A stretch of 64,000 nucleotides of DNA from Rs1 sp029027825 (GTDB taxonomy: Bacteria; Pseudomonadota; Gammaproteobacteria; Pseudomonadales; Balneatricaceae). A program made the position numbers and the translations under genes. Each line of letters opens with the position of its first letter. The stretch's first letter is position 1. A model generated the notes under the pieces. It saw only the letters and a list, made by a program, of their open reading frames with translations, ran no database searches and was not told the DNA's origin. Positions 63,046 through 64,000 of the stretch are shown here, piece after piece. The stretch covers positions 3,162,001-3,226,000 of the forward strand of contig CP093399.1 in NCBI GenBank assembly GCA_029027825.1. The letters run 5' to 3'.

Positions 63046-64000
63046 TCAACCTTGCTTAAACTTTTCTTCTAGAGCGCTCAACAAATCAGTCAGTGCTTTA
63101 GGTAGCGCCTGCGCATCTGCTCCACCACCTTGGGCCATATCCGGTCGCCCACCACCTTTGCCCGACACTTTAGCTGATAGATCTTTTATAATATCCCCAG
63201 CTTTGACTTGCGAGGTGAGGGCTTTAGCGACACCAGCTACCAAACTAACCTTACCGTCATTTACCGCAGCTAGCACCACCACCGCATTACCGAGCTTATC
63301 TTTAAGCTGCTCGACCGTTTCACGTAGTGATTTAGGATCGGCATTGTCTAATGTTTCCACTAGCAATTTAACGCCATTAATATCTATCGCATGATTGATT
63401 AGTTGCGCGCCTTTTAGTACAGATATTTGACTTTGCAATTTATCTAATTGCTTTTCCTGCAGCTTACTTTTGTCAGCCAACCCTTGCACTTTCTCTAGAA
63501 CTTTGTCTTTAGGACCCTTCACTAAACTGGCTATTTGCGACAACTGCTGTTCCATGTTTGCAACGAGTTTGAGAGCACCGTATCCAGTCACCGCCTCGAT
63601 TCGACGTACACCTGAGGCAAAACCGCCCTCGGACTTTATTTTCAGCAACGCAATATCGCCGGTACGCACTGCGTGAGTACCACCACACAACTCGATTGAA
63701 AACGAGTTAGTGCCCATGCTAACCACTCGTACCTGCTCAGAATACTTCTCGCCAAACAGCGCTTGTGCACCCAGCGCTTTCGCGGCAGCAATATCCATTT
63801 CCCGAGTAATCACTGCGGTATTTTCCATTATTTGCCGATTAACCATAGCCTCAACTTGCAATAGTTGCGCTGTAGTGATCGCTTCAAAATGAGAAAAGTC
63901 AAAGCGCAGCTTTTCTGGATCAACTAGCGAGCCTTTTTGCTGTACATGATCACCCACCACCTGCCGGAGCGCTTCATGCAACAAATGAGTTGCACTGTGA
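63046..64000 (-). CDS. alaS: Alanyl-tRNA synthetase, C-terminal part (runs off the window)
   Basis: About 318 C-terminal residues of the ~870-residue synthetase. The frame is open to the window edge and enters with HSATHLLHEALRQVVGDHVQQKGS, the editing-domain zinc HxxxH site. It continues with ELCGGTHAVRTGDI (Cys and His of the same site) and SGVRRIEAVTG. A coiled coil and the C-Ala domain with GKGGGRPDMAQGGG follow. It lies upstream of lysC and csrA as usual. Confidence 0.97.
   Translation of the reverse strand, partial: HSATHLLHEALRQVVGDHVQQKGSLVDPEKLRFDFSHFEAITTAQLLQVEAMVNRQIMENTAVITREMDIAAAKALGAQALFGEKYSEQVRVVSMGTNSFSIELCGGTHAVRTGDIALLKIKSEGGFASGVRRIEAVTGYGALKLVANMEQQLSQIASLVKGPKDKVLEKVQGLADKSKLQEKQLDKLQSQISVLKGAQLINHAIDINGVKLLVETLDNADPKSLRETVEQLKDKLGNAVVVLAAVNDGKVSLVAGVAKALTSQVKAGDIIKDLSAKVSGKGGGRPDMAQGGGADAQALPKALTDLLSALEEKFKQG

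Noticed and set aside
1..64000. CRISPR arrays, insertion sequences, prophage or integrase genes
   Set aside because: No regularly spaced repeats, transposase, integrase or phage structural motifs were seen on either strand.

Overview
The window is a chromosomal segment of a gammaproteobacterium of the Pseudomonadales/Cellvibrionales type. Two blocks support this. One is dksA-gluQ-(small membrane ORF)-cbrA-cbrB-pcnB-folK-panB-panC, an arrangement typical of Pseudomonas and its relatives. The other is alaS-lysC-csrA followed by tRNA-Ser and tRNA-Arg genes. No prophage, insertion sequence or CRISPR array is visible. The core is of moderate G+C. The polysaccharide locus (about 32-58 kb) is clearly richer in A+T, most strongly at 36-52 kb.

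Layout: 1-10.6 kb holds housekeeping genes (purL fragment, mltF, tadA, guaA, guaB, xseA, an FKBP isomerase, a YbfF-like hydrolase and two tiny ORFs). A 162-bp MITE-like palindromic element lies between guaB and guaA. 10.9-12.1 kb holds a SprA-like HExxH protein with a small partner. 12.3-20 kb holds the biotin genes: bioB, bioF, bioH, bioC and bioD on the minus strand, then comF, trmO and bioA on the plus strand. 20.1-32.1 kb holds a strong terminator behind a tiny ORF, then sfsA, dksA, gluQ, a cbrX-like small membrane gene, cbrA, cbrB, pcnB, folK, panB and panC. The 597-bp gap after cbrB carries TGTTAC/GTAACA half-sites, a sigma-54 promoter (GG-N10-GC) and at least four AANAANAA motifs. This is the architecture expected of a CbrB-activated CrcZ-type Hfq/Crc-sequestering small RNA.

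32.2-60.1 kb is one large minus-strand Wzx/Wzy-type O-antigen or capsule locus. It encodes supply of UDP-glucuronate (ugd), a UDP-HexNAc uronate (tviB/wbpO-like), GDP-L-fucose (manC, gmd, fcl), and dTDP-3-amino-3,6-dideoxyhexose (rmlA, rmlB, fdtA, fdtB). It also encodes a UDP-QuiNAc/FucNAc-type primer sugar through a wbpV-wbpL-wbpM end module. There are six or seven glycosyltransferases, including a GT11 fucosyltransferase, five methyltransferase-like proteins, a flippase and a polymerase. At least three genes here are damaged: a GT4-GT2 fusion with two in-frame TAA codons, a DUF268-like protein with one in-frame TGA, and a chimeric nucleotide-sugar dehydrogenase remnant. Next to that remnant is a HEPN/MNT toxin-antitoxin-like pair whose HEPN motif has Asp where His is expected.

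60.4-64 kb holds tRNA-Ser(GCU), four identical tRNA-Arg(ACG), a second tRNA-Ser(GCU), then csrA, lysC and the 3' part of alaS. All calls rest on reading the sequence and recalled family knowledge; no database search was run.
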